NCBI RefSeq assembly: GCF_051020765.1
Contig: NW_027469083.1
Location: 2,170,001 to 2,234,000, forward strand
Reading direction: 5' to 3'
DNA: 64,000 bases
Source of the DNA: Lasioglossum baleicum
Lineage: Eukaryota > Arthropoda > Insecta > Hymenoptera > Halictidae
In this document: piece by piece, positions 38,153 to 52,246 of the stretch
Numbering within the stretch: the first letter of the stretch is position 1
Layout: the number at the start of each line of letters is the position of its first letter
Notes under the pieces: model-generated
The model's database searches: none
What the model saw: the letters and a program-made list of their open reading frames with translations, nothing else
Told to the model about the DNA's origin: nothing
Translations under genes and position numbers: made by a program

Positions 38153-38554
38153 TTATTGAACCCACGCTCGCCACACTCTGCACTGGATTTCGAGGAATTT
38201 TTCGAACCACTCCAGTTTTGGTTCTGACGAAGGAACAACTCTTCTCACCTGTGCAGGAATGATTAGATCCCTCTGTACAGTCGTTCTCGGCTCATCCACA
38301 GCTTCCCCTAGAAAACGTTCAATCATTATCCGCATTGCACGTTGCTTATCATGCCTAGCGGTTTGTCTTAGGATCTTGTCTGCCCTACAGACATTTAACC
38401 ATTTCCGTGACACTTGAGCAGCGCAAAGCACAGACTTAGGCTCCAACTTGCGTAGAATCAGCTGGGATATCTCCGGCGGGAGTTCAGAAATGAAATCCAA
38501 CTTGGCAGGTTCCAGTAGTCCTAGCGCACGGAGGAAAGACCTGAAGAACTCCAT
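38153..38554 (-). CDS. Short F-box protein, copy 13 (L42V, N78I)
   Basis: Reference class at 67-69 and 104-105, with a conservative Leu42Val inside the F-box and Asn78Ile after it. Intact. Confidence 0.84.
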   Translation of the reverse strand: MEFFRSFLRALGLLEPAKLDFISELPPEISQLILRKLEPKSVLCAAQVSRKWLNVCRADKILRQTARHDKQRAMRIMIERFLGEAVDEPRTTVQRDLIIPAQVRRVVPSSEPKLEWFEKFLEIQCRVWRAWVQ

Positions 38555-39807
38555 GTTGCCGCTGCAGCGTCAGGATCTCGAATGATCTACTGTTCCAAAT
38601 TTTGGGTTTATATACCCTTGGTTACGGTTGATCGCCTGTTCCGGTTCGGTGACCCGACCAATCAGGATCGAGCTCGGATGAATTTATGTTTGTCATTGTT
38701 ATGTTAACTTGCTGTTGAGTGCACGCATCAGGAAATAAATTGTTGAATTTGTTTGCCGTATATCAAACTCTGGGGAAATGTTTCTGTTTGGAATACCTTA
38801 TGAAAATGTTTCATTTTGGAATACGCCATGAAATATGTAGATAACATAAGTTTACATCTTAAGATGTTTTCTTTCAATGACATAGGGAGTGGTATAGGTA
38901 TGATGTTTAACCTACCGTCGGGCGCAGCGGTTCTAGGAGATACATCAATCACTATTTTGTGCAGTGTGATACATCCTTAAGCGGCGGAAACCCCTAGCTA
39001 CTAGTAGCTGAATGTAAATGCTGTAATGTTGATTAGTTTTACATTTCAGAGACTCATTGTCTTAACCCTCATACGCTCCTCAAGAATATTTTCCTCAATC
39101 CGCGAGTGGTTCGTAAGTCGGTCCGGATTGAGATCAGCTTGAGCCCAACGCTAGATTTCTAAAAACCGCGCGGAAATTGCGTAACGGCAACGGAGGAAAT
39201 TAAGGGGCCGCCACACCGGTTAGGGAAACTAAATTCCTCAATATCGAACAAATTTCGGATCTTATGGTTAGGACAGAGACGGAACGAAGCTAGCAGCCAC
39301 TAGTGCGATAAAGATGGTACATTAGATAGAAGTCCAGACTTTGTAAACTCAAACGTCGAAAAAAACTTCTTTTTTATATTGATGTTCCCTGACACCCCCC
39401 CGCGGAGAGGGGAAATTAGTTTAGATTGCCCCGAGGCCGACAAAACCACCCGACCCGCTGGGTCATACCGGGAGTTTTGAGGGAATCAGAGTCAATCACA
39501 GTTCTGAACTAAAAAGAGCGGAAATTCTGGTGGAGGACAGGCGCAAAGTTTAGTATTTTGTTCCTACCACCCCTGAGTAGGGTGTCATTTGAAAGAGCTC
39601 GGGAAGAGGTATTGAGCCTCATAGGCTAGGAGCGCCTCCGAGGTCATCCGAAGGGCGTATAGCGTTTCTCGTAAATTAGAAAACTTCTGTATGTATTTGG
39701 AGTCGCGAGGGCATTAGGATCTCTATCCCGAGATCAGAGTGGAGGTGCCTTTGACTTTGAAAATTCTGACAAAGCCAAAGGTCTTGGAAACCTTTTTCAG
39801 ATTTTCA

Positions 39808-39838
39808 AGGTCAAGGTCAAGGTCAAGGCCAAAGGTGC
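39808..39838 (+). repeat. AGGTCA hexamer run in unit 14
   Basis: Three AGGTCA hexamers and one AGGCCA, then AAGGTGC. It shares flanking variants (GAATTAGG, GAGTTCGG) with the expanded run in unit 11, so the two spacers have a common recent origin. Confidence 0.8.
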
Positions 39839-41127
39839 AGGCGGGATCAGGAACCTCCCCCGAAGGTCGCCATATAAATTTGCGGTGTCGAGCGACAACA
39901 AGTAGTGAAAAATGGCATAGAATAGGTTAATTTAGCAATTAAGGAATTAGGTTTTAGGCTGCGTGCGGATAGGAATAGTGTTAAACGGTTAGAGTTAAGA
40001 GTTCGGTTTCAATGTTTCATATAGTTTGGATTGACATCTGTAAGGAAAAAATAAAATCCAGGTTAGGTTAATTTTTATTAAAATTGATTATAAAAAAAAG
40101 GGACCACAATTACGATTATGAAATTTCGCGCGCGCCAAAAAACTGTGTTTATGGAACCTTTAAATGGACACAAAATAAATGACCCCCGCCGATTATGAAT
40201 ACGAAATTTCGAAAAAAAATTTTTTCTGTAAATGATACGCGTTACACTTGTGTTATATGATTAGGAAATATTGCAAAAAATCGATTGTCACGATAAAATT
40301 TTGGTAACAAAGGCGATCTAGATTGGGCGCCGAAAAAAGAAGGTTCGAGAAGAAGTATCAAAAGCTCTCATGATTTATTTAAACATATTTCAACGAATTG
40401 CAGCAATGTAGTACGTCATTTGTAATGAAAGATTGTTTGATGTTATAGGATCGGATTTTTCCAAGATCCCTGTTTCTGATCACAGACACTCTGTTAAACT
40501 GAAGCACTTCAATTTAACATGCACTATTTCATATATTGGATGATTGCAAAAGCTCATACTCAATTTACCCCGTGAACTTGTCTGAAACTAAACGTGCATC
40601 TACTACGGATAAGGAAATCACAGGTTGTAAAATGTTCGGAGACAATGATAGAAAACAGAGTTACAGACTATATAATTGATTAATAAAACTGTTATTTATC
40701 CCAAATAGGGTACGAACTTTTGCAAACACATTACTAATACATTACGTTTAGTAATACATTATTGGCTAACGATTGAAGGCTGTTAAAGGATCTAGTAAAG
40801 AATCATTGGTCATGGACTTTAGAAAATGACGAAAATATATTATATCTTAAATATAAACATATTATTAATATATTCAACGAAAAATATCCTGCATCGCTTA
40901 TGGGAAGCAGTAGTTAGATTTTTAAAAAAATACTGTCCACACTTGGACATCAGTCAATTACACATATAGGGGAAAATTATAACAATATTTTCTTGTGGTC
41001 AAACAATGGATTATATGTACTTACTTAGACTACATTATCCTAACAACTAGTCAATTCACTCATAAGAGCACGTCAAGATAAAATTGACTAACATCTTACA
41101 TTCTAATACATCTACTACGCCTCGAAG

Positions 41128-41529
41128 TTATTGAACCCACGCTCGCCACACTCTGCACTGGATTTCGAGGAATTTTTCGAACCACTCCAGTTTTGGTTCT
41201 GACGAAGGAACAACTGTTCTCACCTGTGCAGGAATTATTAGATCCCTCTGTACAGTCGTTCTCGGCTCATCCACAGCTTCCCCTAGAAAACGTTCATTCA
41301 TTATCCGCATTGCACGTTGCTTATCATGCCTAGCGGTTTGTCTTAGGATCTTGTCTGCCCTACAGACATTTAACCATTTCCGTGACACTTGAGCAGCGCA
41401 AAGCAGAGACTTAGGCTCCAACTTGCGTAGAATCAGCTGGGATATCTCCGGCGGGAGTTCAGAAATGAAATCCAACTTGGCAGGTTCCAGTAGTCCTAGC
41501 GCACGGAGGAAAGACCTGAAGAACTCCAT
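41128..41529 (-). CDS. Short F-box protein, copy 14 (R105T)
   Basis: Same protein as copies 4, 5 and 11. Its upstream and downstream spacers resemble those around copy 11, pointing to segmental exchange within the array. Confidence 0.85.
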   Translation of the reverse strand: MEFFRSFLRALGLLEPAKLDFISELPPEISQLILRKLEPKSLLCAAQVSRKWLNVCRADKILRQTARHDKQRAMRIMNERFLGEAVDEPRTTVQRDLIIPAQVRTVVPSSEPKLEWFEKFLEIQCRVWRAWVQ

Positions 41530-44095
41530 GTTGCCGCTGCAGCGTCAGGATCTCGAATGATCTACTGTTCCAAATTTTGGGTTTATATACCCTTGGTTAC
41601 GGTTGATCGCCTGTTCCGGTTCGGTGACCCGACCAATCAGGATCGAGCTCGGATGAATTTATGTTTGTCATTGTTATGTTAACTTGCTGTTGAGTGCACG
41701 CATCAGGAAATAAATTGTTGAATTTGTTTGCCGTATATCAAACTCTGGGGAAATGTTTCTGTTTGGAATACCTTATGAAAATGTTTCATTTTGGAATACG
41801 CCATGAAATATGTAGATAACATAAATTTACATCTTAAGATGTTTTCTTTCAATGACATAGGGAGTGGTATAGGTATGATGTTTAACCTACCGTCGGGCGC
41901 AGCGGTTCTAGGAGATACATCAATCACTATTTTGTGCAGTGTGATACATCCTTAAGCGGCGCAAACCCCTAGCTACTAGTAGCTTAATGTAAATGCTGTA
42001 ATGTTGATTAGTTTTACATTTCAGAGACTCATTGTCTTAACCCTCATACGCTCCTCAAGAATATTTTCCTCAATCCGCGAATGGTTCGTAAGTCAGTCCG
42101 GATTGAGATCAGCTTGAGCCCAACGCTAGATTTCTAAAAAACGCGCGGAAATTGCGTAACAGCAACGAAGGAAATTAAGGGGCCGCCACACCGGTTAGGG
42201 AAACTAAATTCCTCAATTTCGAACAAATTTCTGATCTTATGGTTAGGACAGAGACGGAACGAAGCTAGCAGCCACTAGTGCGATAAAGATGGTACATTAG
42301 ATAGAAGTCCAGACTTTGTAAACTCAAACGTCGAAAAAGCTTCTTTTTTATATTGATGTTCCCTGACACCCCCCCCGCGGAGAGGGGAAATTAGTTTAGA
42401 TTGCCCCGAGGCCGACAAAACCCCCCGACCCGCTAGGTCATACCGGGAGTTTTGAGGGAATCAGAGTCAATCACAGTTCTGAACTAAAAAGAGAGGAAAT
42501 TCTGGTGGAGGACAGGCGCAAAGTTTAGTATTTTGTTCCTACCACCCCTGAGTAGGGTGTCATTTGAAAGAGCTCGGGAAGAGGTATTGAGCCTCATAGG
42601 CTAGGAGCGCCTCCGAGGTCATCCGAAGGGCGTATAGCGTTTCTCGTAAATTAGAAAAGTTCTGTATGTATTTGGAGTCACGAGGGCATTAGTATCTCTA
42701 TCCCGAGGTCAGAGTGGAGGTGCCTTTGACTTTGAAAATTCTGACAAAGCCAAAGGTCTTAGAAACCTTTTTCAGATTTTCAAGGTCAAGGTCAATGTCA
42801 AAGGTGCAGGCGGGATCAGGAACCTCCCCCGAAGGTAGCCATATAAATTTGCGGTGTCGAGCGACAACAAGTAGTGAAAAATGGCATAGAATAGGTTAAT
42901 TTAGCAATTAAGGATTTGGATTTTAGACTGCGTGCGGATAGGAATAGTGTTAAACGGTTAGATTTAAGAGTGCGGTTTCAATGTTTCATATAGTTTGGAT
43001 TGACATGTGTAAGGAAAAAATAAAATCCAGGTTAGGTTAATTTTTATTAAAATTGATTATAAAAAAAGGGACCACAATTACGATTATGAAATTTCGCGCG
43101 CGCCAAAGAACTGTGTTTACGGAACCTTTAAATGGACACAAAATAAATGACCCCCGCCGATTATGAATACGAAATTTCGAAAAAAAAATTTTTCTGTAAA
43201 GGATACGCGTTACACTGGTGTTATATGATTACGAAATATTGCAAAAAATCGATTGTCACGATAAAATTTTGGTAACAAAGGCGATCTAGATTGGGCGCCG
43301 AAAAAAGAAGGTTCGAGAAGAAGTATCAAAAGCTCTCATGATTTATTTAAACATATTTCAACGAATTGCAGCAATGTATTACGTCATTTGTAATGAAAGA
43401 TTATTTGATGTTATAGGAACGGATTTTTCCAAGATCCCTGATTCTGATCACAGACACTCTGTTAAACTGGAGCACTTCAATTTAACATGCACTATTTCAT
43501 ATATTGGATGATTGCAAAAGCTCATACTCAATTTACCTCGTGAACTTGTCTGAAACTAATCGTGCAACTTCTACGGAAAAGGAAATCACAGGTTGTAAAA
43601 TGTTCGGAGACAATTATAGAAAACAGAGTTACAGACTATATAATTGATTAATAAAACTGTTATTTATCCCAAATAGGGTACGAACTTTTGCAATCACACT
43701 ACTAATACATTACGATTAGTAATACATTATTGGCTAACGATGGAAGGCTGTTAAAGGATCTAGTAAAGAATCATTGGTCATGGACATTAGAAAATGACGA
43801 AAATATATTATATCTTAAATATAAACATATTATTAATATATTCAACGAAAAATATCCTGCATCGCTTATGGGAAGCAGTAGTTAGATTTTTAAAAAAATA
43901 CTGTCCACACTTGGACATCAGTCAATTATACATATAGGGGAAAATTATAACAAGATTTTCTTGTGGTCAAACAATGGATTATATGTACTTACTTAGACTA
44001 CATTATCCTAACAACTAGTCAATTCACTCATAAGAGCGGGTCAAGATAAAATTGACTAACATCTTACATTCTAATACATCTACTACGCCTCGAAG

Positions 44096-44497
44096 TTATT
44101 GAACCCACGCTCGCCACACTCTGCACTGGATTTCGAGGAATTTTTCGAACCACTCCAGTTTTGGTTCTGACGAAGGAACAACTCTACTCACCTGTGCAGG
44201 AATTATTAGATCCCTCTGTACAATCGTTCTCGGCTCATCCACAGCTTCCCCTAGAATACGTTCATTCATTATCCGCATTGCACGTTGCTTATGATGCCTA
44301 GCGGTTTGTCTTAGGATCTTGTCTGCCCTACAGACATTTAACCATTTCCGTGACACTTGAGCAGCGCAAAGCAGAGACTTAGGCTCCAACTTGCGTAGAA
44401 TCAGCTGGGATATCTCCGGCGGGAGTTCAGAAATGAAATCCAACTTGGCAGGTTCCAGTGGTCCTAGCGCACGGAGGAAAGATCTGAAGAACTCCAT
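44096..44497 (-). CDS. Short F-box protein, copy 15 (five substitutions)
   Basis: Protein identical to copy 10 (Pro13, His69, Ile81, Ile92, Ser104) but with a normal TCATTC initiator. Flanking spacer also matches copy 10 closely. Confidence 0.83.
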   Translation of the reverse strand: MEFFRSFLRALGPLEPAKLDFISELPPEISQLILRKLEPKSLLCAAQVSRKWLNVCRADKILRQTARHHKQRAMRIMNERILGEAVDEPRTIVQRDLIIPAQVSRVVPSSEPKLEWFEKFLEIQCRVWRAWVQ

Positions 44498-47032
44498 GTT
44501 GCCGCTGCAGCGTCATGATCTCGAATGATCTACTGTTCCAAATTTTGGGTTTATATACCCTTGGTTACGGTTGATCGCCTGTTCCGGTTCGGTGACCCGA
44601 CCAATCAGGATCGAGCTCGGATGATTTTATGTTTGTCATTGTCATGTTAACTTGCTGTTGAGTGCACGCATCAGGAAATAAATTGTTGAATTTGTTTGCC
44701 GTATATCAAACTCTGGGGAAATGTTTCTGTTTGGAATACCTTATGAAAATGTTTCATTTTGGAATACGCCATGAAATATGTAGATAACATAAATTTACAT
44801 CTTAAGATGTTTTCTTTCAATGACATAGGGAGTGGTATAGGTATGATGTTTAACCTACCGTCGGGCGCAGCGGTTCTAGGAGATACATCAATCACTATTT
44901 TGTGCAGTGTGATACATCCTTAAGCGGCGGAAACCCCTAGCTACTAGTAGCTTAATGTAAATGCTGTAATGTTGATTAGTTTTACATTTCAGAGACTCAT
45001 TGTCTTAACCCTCATACGCTCCTCAAGAATATTTTCCTCAATCCGCGAGTGGTTCGTAAGTCGGTCCGGATTGAGATCAGCTTGAGCCCAACGCTAGATT
45101 TCTAAAAACCGCGCGGAAATTGCGTAACGGCAACGGAGGAAATTAAGGGGCCGCCACACCGGTTAGGGAAACTAAATTCCTCAATTTCGAACAAATTTCG
45201 GATCTTATGGTTAGGACAGAGACGGAACGAAGCTAGCAGCCACTAGTGCGATAAAGATGGTACATTAGATAGAAGTCCAGACTTTGTAAACTCAAACGTC
45301 GAAAAAAGCTTCTTTTCTATATTGATGTTCCCTGACACCCCCCCGCGGAGAGGGGAAATTAGTTTAGATTGCCCCGAGGCCGACAAAACCCCCCGACCCG
45401 CTAGGTCATACCGGGAGTTTTGAGGGAATCAGAGTCAATCACAGTTCTGAACTAAAAAGAGAGGAAATTCTGGTGGAGGACAGGCGCAAAGTTTAGTATT
45501 TTGTTCCTACCACCCCTGAGTAGGGTGTCATTTGAAAGAGCTCGGGAAGAGGTATTGAGCCTCATAGGCTAGGAGCGCCTCCGAGGTCATCCGAAGGGCG
45601 TATAGCGTTTCTCGTAAATTAGAAAAGTTCTGTATGTATTTGGAGTCGCGAGGGCATTAGTATCTCTATCCCGAGGTCACAGTGGAGGTGCCTTTGACTT
45701 TGAAAATTCTGACAAAGCCAAAGGTCTTGGAAACCTTTTTCAGATTTTGAAGGTCAAGGTCAAGGTCAAAGGTGCAGGCGGGATCAGGAACCTCCCCCGA
45801 AGGTCGCCATATAAATTTGCGGTGTCGAGCGACAAAAAGTAGTGAAAAATGGCATAGAATAGGTTAATTTAGCAATTAAGGATTTAGATTTTAGGCTGCG
45901 TGCGGATAGGAATAGTGTTAAACGGTTAGATTTAAGAGTGCGGTTTCAATGTTTCATATAGTTTGGATTGACATCTGTAAGGAAAAAATAAAATCCAGGT
46001 TAGGTTAATTTTTATTAAAATTGATTATAAAAAAAAGGGACCACAATTACGATTATGAAATTTCGCGCGCGCCAAAAAACTGTGTTTATGGAACCTTTAA
46101 ATGGACACAAAATAAATGACCCCCGCCGATTATGAATACGAAATTTCGAAAAAAAATTTTTTCTGTAAATGATACGCGTTACACTTGTGTTATATGATTA
46201 CGAAATATTGCAAAAAATCGATTGTCACGATAAAATTTTGGTAACAAAGGCGATCTAGATTGGGCGCCGAAAAAAGAAGGTTCGAGAAGAAGTATCAAAA
46301 GCTCTCATGATTTATTTAAACATATTTCAACGAATTGCAGCAATGTAGTACGTCATTTGTAATGAAAGATTGTTTGATGTTATAGGATCGGATTTTTCCA
46401 AGATCCCTGTTTCTGATCACAGACACTCTGTTAAACTGAAGCACTTCAATTTAACATGCACTATTTCATATATTGGATGATTGCAAAAGCTCATACTCAA
46501 TTTACCCCGTGAACTTGTCTGAAACTAAACGTGCAACTCCTACGGATAAGGAAATCACAGGTTGTAAAATGTTCGGAGACAATGATAGAAAACAGAGTTA
46601 CAGACTATATAATTGATTAATAAAACTGTTATTTATCCCAAATAGGGTACGAACTTTTGCAAACACATTACTAATACATTACGTTTAGTAATACATTATT
46701 GGCTAACGATTGAAGGCTGTTAAAGGATCTAGTAAAGAATCATTGGTCATGGACTTTAGAAAATGACGAAAATATATTATATCTTAAATATAAACATATT
46801 ATTAATATATTCAACGAAAAATATCCTGCATCGCTTATGGGAAGCAGTAGTTAGATTTTTAAAAAAATACTGTCCACACTTGGACATCAGTCAATTACAC
46901 ATATAGGGGAAAATTATAACAATATTTTCTTGTGGTCAAACAATGGATTATATGTACTTACTTAGACTACATTATCCTAACAACTAGTCAATTCACTCAT
47001 AAGAGCACGTCAAGATAAAATTGACTAACATC

Positions 47033-47467
47033 TTACATTCTAATACATCTACTACGCCTCGAAGTTATTGAACCCACGCTCGCCACACTCTGCACTGGAT
47101 TTCGAGGAATTTTTCGAACCACTCCAGTTTTGGTTCTGACGAAAGGAACAACTCTTCTCACCTGTGCAGGAATTATTAGATCCCTCTGTACAGTCGTTCT
47201 CGGCTCATCCACAGCTTCCCCTAGAAAACGTTCATTCATTATCCGCATTGCACGTTGCTTATCATGCCTAGCGGTTTGTCTTAGGATCTTGTCTGCCCTA
47301 CAGACATTTAACCATTTCCGTGACACTTGAGCAGCGCAAAGCAGAGACTTAGGCTCCAACTTGCGTAGAATCAGCTGGGATATCTCCGGCGGGAGTTCAG
47401 AAATGAAATCCAACTTGGCAGGTTCCAGTAGTCCTACCGCACGGAGGAAAGACCTGAAGAACTCCAT
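47033..47467 (-). CDS. F-box protein, copy 16, frameshifted C-terminus
   Basis: F-box region intact apart from Leu11Val. One extra A (GAAAGG at about 47141-47146) shifts the frame after Pro108, replacing the last 25 residues with a 36-residue basic tail that ends at 47033, 32 bp past the usual stop. Total 144 residues. The Skp1-binding part would survive. The same insertion is in copies 17 and 18, so it spread through local duplication. Confidence 0.6.
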   Translation of the reverse strand: MEFFRSFLRAVGLLEPAKLDFISELPPEISQLILRKLEPKSLLCAAQVSRKWLNVCRADKILRQTARHDKQRAMRIMNERFLGEAVDEPRTTVQRDLIIPAQVRRVVPFVRTKTGVVRKIPRNPVQSVASVGSITSRRSRCIRM

Positions 47468-49997
47468 GTTGCCGCTGCAGCGTCAGGATCTCGAATGATC
47501 TACTGTTCCAAATTTTGGGTTTATATACCCTTGGTTACGGTTGATCGCCTGTTCCGGTTCGGTGACCCGACCAATCAGGATCGAGCTCGGATGAATTTAT
47601 GTTTGTCATTGTTATGTTAACTTGCTGTTGAGTGCACGCATCAGGAAATAAATTGTTGAATTTGTTTGCCGTATATCAAACTCTAGGGAAATGTTTCTGT
47701 TTGGAATACCTTATGAAAATGTTTCATTTTGGAATACGCCATGAAATATGTAGATAACATAAATTTACATCTTAAGATGTTTTCTTTCAATGACATAGGG
47801 AGTGGTATAGGTATGATGTTTAACCTACCGTCGGGCGCAGCGGTGCTAGGAGATACATCAATCACTATTTTGTGCAGTGTGATACATCCTTAAGCGGCGG
47901 AAACTCCTAGCTACTAGTAGCTTAATGTAAATGCTGTAATGTTGATTAGTTTTACATTTCAGAGACTCATTGTCTTAACCCTCATACGCTCCTCAAGAAT
48001 ATTTTCCTCAATCCGCGAATGGTTCGTAAGTCGGTCCGGATTGAGATCAGCTTGAGCCCAACGCTAGATTTCTAAAAAACGCGCGGAAATTGCGTAACAG
48101 CAACGGAGGAAATTAAGGGGCCGCCACACCGGTTAGGGAAACTAAATTCCTCAATTTCGAACAAATTTCGGATCTTATGGTTAGGACAGAGACGGAACGA
48201 AGCTAGCAGCCACTAGTGCGATAAAGATGGTACATTAGATAGAAGTCCAGACTTTGTAAACTCAAACGTCGAAAAAGCTTTTTTTTTATATTGATGTTCC
48301 CTGACACCCGCGGAGAGGGGAAATTAGTTTAGATTGCCCCGAGGCCGACAAAACCCCCCGACCCGCTAGGTCATACCGGGAGTTTTGAGGGAATCAGAGT
48401 CAATCACAGATCTGAACTAAAAAGAGAGGAAATTCTGGTGGAGGACAGGCGCAAAGTTTAGTATTTTGTTCCTACCACCCCTGAGTAGGGTGTCATTTGA
48501 AAGAGCTCGGGAAGAGGTATTGAGCCTCATAGGCTAGGAGCGCCTCCGAGGTCATCCGAAGGGCGTATAGCGTTTCTCGTAAATTAGAAAACTTCTGTAT
48601 GTATTTGGAGTCGCGAGGGCATTAGGATCTCTATCCCGAGGTCAGAGTGGAGGTGCCTTTGACTTTGAAAATTCTGACAAAGCCAAAGGTCTTGGAAACC
48701 TTTTTCAGATTTTCAAGGTCAAGGTCAAAGTCAAAGGTGCAGGCGGGATCAGGAACCTCCCCCGAAGGTCGCCATATAAATTTGCGGTGTCGAGCGACAA
48801 CAAGTAGTGAAAAATGGCATAGAATAGGTTAATTTAGCAATTAAGGATTTGGATTTTAGGCTGCGTGCGGATAGGAATAGTGTTAAACGGTTAGATTTAA
48901 AAGTGCGGTTTCAATGTTTCATATAGTTTGGATTGACATCTGTAAGGAAAAAGTAAAATCCAGGTTAGGTTAATTTTTATTAAAGTTGATTATAAAAAAA
49001 AGGGACCACAATTACGATTATGAAATTTCGTGCGCGCCAAAAAACTGTGTTTACGGAACCTTTAAATGGACACAAAATAAATGACCCCCGCCGATTATGA
49101 ATACGAAATTTCGAAAAAAAAATTTTTCTGTAAAGGATACGCGTTACACTGGTGTTATATGATTACGAAATATTGCAAAAAATCGATTGTCACGATAAAA
49201 TTTTGGTAACAAAGGCGATCTAGATTGGGCGCCGAAAAAAGAAGGTTCGAGAAGAAGTATCAAAAGCTCTCATGATTTATTTAAACATATTTCAACGAAT
49301 TGCAGCAATGTATTACGTCATTTGTAATGAAAGATTATTTGATGTTATAGGATCGGATTTTTCCAAGATCCCTGTTTCTGATCACAGACACTCTGTTAAA
49401 CTGAAGCACTTCAATTTAACATGCACTATTGCATATATTGGATGATTGCAAAAGCTCATACTCAATTTACCTCGTGAACTTGTCTGAAACTAAACGTGCA
49501 ACTTCTACGGAAAAGGAAATCACAGGTTGTAAAATGTTCGGAGACAATGATAGAAAACAGAGTTACAGACTATATAATTGATTAATAAAACTGTTATTTA
49601 TCCCAAATAGGGTACGAACTTTTGCAATCACACTACTAATACATTACGTTTAGTAATACATTATTGGCTAACGATTGAAGGCTGTTAAAGGATCTAGTAA
49701 AGAATCATGGGTCATGGACTTTAGAAAATGACGAAAATATATTATATCTTAAATATAAACATATTATTAATATATTCAACGAAAAATATCCTGCATCGCT
49801 TATGGGAAGCAGTAGATAGATTTTTAAAAAAATACTGTCCACACTTGGACATCAGTCAATTATACATATAGGGGAAAATTATAACAAGATTTTCTTGTGG
49901 TCAAACAATGGATTATATGTACTTACTTAGACTACATTATCCTAACAACTAGTCAATTCACTCATAAGAGCACGTCAAGATAAAATTGACTAACATC

Positions 49998-50432
49998 TTA
50001 CATTCTAATACATCTACTACGCCTCGAAGTTATTGAACCCACGCTCGCCACACTCTGCACTGGATTTCGAGGAATTTTTCGAACCACTCCAATTTTGGTT
50101 CTGACGAAAGGAACAACTCTTCTCACCTGTGCAGGAATTATTAGATCCCTCTGTACAATCGTTCTCGGCTCATCCACAGCTTCCCCTAGAAAACGTTCAT
50201 TCATTATCCGCATTGCACGTTGCTTATGATACTTAGCGGTTTGTCTTAGGATCTTGTCTGCCCTACAGACATTTAACCATTTCCGTGACACTTGAGCAGC
50301 TCAAAGCAGAGACTTAGGCTCCAACTTGCGTAGAATCAGCTGGGATATCTCCGGCGGGAGTTCAGAAATGAAATCCAACTTGGCAGGTTCCAGTAGTCCT
50401 ACCGCACGGAGGAAAGACCTGAAGAACTCCAT
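49998..50432 (-). pseudogene. F-box gene copy 17, broken
   Basis: A TGA stop replaces Cys44 inside the F-box (CAGCTCAAAGC for CAGCGCAAAGC near 50301), leaving only 43 residues from the proper ATG at 50432. The +1 A frameshift after codon 108 is also present. Carries Lys67-Tyr68-His69 and Ile92. Promoter still intact. Confidence 0.85.
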
Positions 50433-52246
50433 GTTGCCGCTGCAGCGTCAGGATCTCGAATGATCTACTGTTCCAAATTTTGGGTTTATATACCCTTGGT
50501 TACGGTTGATCGCCTGTTCCGGTTCGGTGACCCGACCAATCAGGATCGAGCTCGGATGAATTTATGTTTGTCATTGTTATGTTAACTTGCTGTTGAGTGC
50601 ACGCATCAGGAAATAAATTGTTGAATTTGTTTGCCGTATATCAAACTCTAGGGAAATGTTTCTGTTTGGAATACCTTATGAAAATGTTTCATTTTGGAAT
50701 ACGCCATGAAATATGTAGATAACATAAATTTACATCTTAAGATGTTTTCTTTCAATGACATAGGGAGTGGTATAGGTATGATGTTTAACCTACCGTCATG
50801 CGCAGCGGTTCTAGGAGATACATCAATCACTATTTTGTGCAGTGTGATACATCCTTAAGCGGCGGAAACCCCTAGCTACTAGTAGCTTAATGTAAATGCT
50901 GTAATGTTGATTAGTTTTACATTTCAGAGACACATTGTCTTAACCCTCATACGCTCCTCAAGAATATTTTCCTCAATCCGCGAGTGGTTCGTAAGACGGT
51001 CCGGATTGAGATCAGCTTGAGCCCAACGCTAGATTTCTAAAAACCGCACGGAAATTGCGTAACAGCAACGGAGGAAATTAAGGGGCCGCCACACCGGTTA
51101 GGGAAACTAAATTCCTCAATTTCGAACAAATTTCGGATCTTATGGTTAGGACAGAGACGGAACGAAGCTAGCAGCCACTAGTGCGATAAAGATGGTACAT
51201 TAGATAAAAGTCCAGACTTTGTAAACCCAAACGTCGAAAAAGCTTCTCTTTTATATTGATGTTCCCTGACACCCCCCCCCCCCCGCGGAGAGGGTAAATT
51301 AGTTTAGATTGCCCCGAGGCCGACAAAACCCCCCGACCCGCTAGGTCATACCGGGAGTTTTGAGGGAATCAGAGTCAATCACAGTTCTGAACTAAAAAGA
51401 GAGGAAATTCTGGTGGAGGACAGGCGCAAAGTTTAGTATTTTGTTCCTACCACCCCTGAGTAGGGTGTCATTTGGAAGAGCTCGGGAAGAGGTATTGAGC
51501 CTCATAGGCTAGGAGCGCCTCCGAGGTCATCCGAAGGGCGTATAGCGTTTCTCGTAAATTAGAAAACTTCTGTATGTATTTGGAGTCGCGAGGGCATTAG
51601 TATCTCTATCCCGAGGTCAGAGTGGAGGTGCCTTTGACTTTGAAAATTCAGACAAAGCCAATGGTCTTGGAAACCTATTTCAGATTTTCAAGGTCAAGGT
51701 CAAGGTCAAAGGTGCAGGCGGGATCAGGAAACTCCCCCGAAGGTCGCCATATAAATTTGCGGTGTCGAGCGACAAAAAGTAGTGAAAAATGGCATAGAAT
51801 AGGTTAATTTAGCAATTAAGGATTTAGATTTTAGGCTGCGTGCGGATAGGAATAGTGTTAAACGGTTAGATTTAAGAGTGCGGTTTCAATGTTTCATATA
51901 GTTTGGATTGACATCTGTAAGGAAAAAATAAAATCCAGGGTAGGTTAATTTTTATTAAAATTGATTATAAAAAAAAGGGACCACAATTACGATTATGAAA
52001 TTTCGTGCGCGCCAAAAAACTGTGTTTACGGAACCTTTAAATGGACACAAAATAAATGACCCCCGCCGATTATGAATACGAAATTTCGAAAAAAAAATTT
52101 TTCTGTAAAGGATACGCGTTACACTGGTGTTATATGATTACGAAATATTGCAAAAAATCGATTGTCACGATAAAATTTTGGTAACAAAGGCGATCTAGAT
52201 TGGGCGCCGAAAAAAGAAGGTTCGAGAAGAAGTATCAAAAGCTCTC

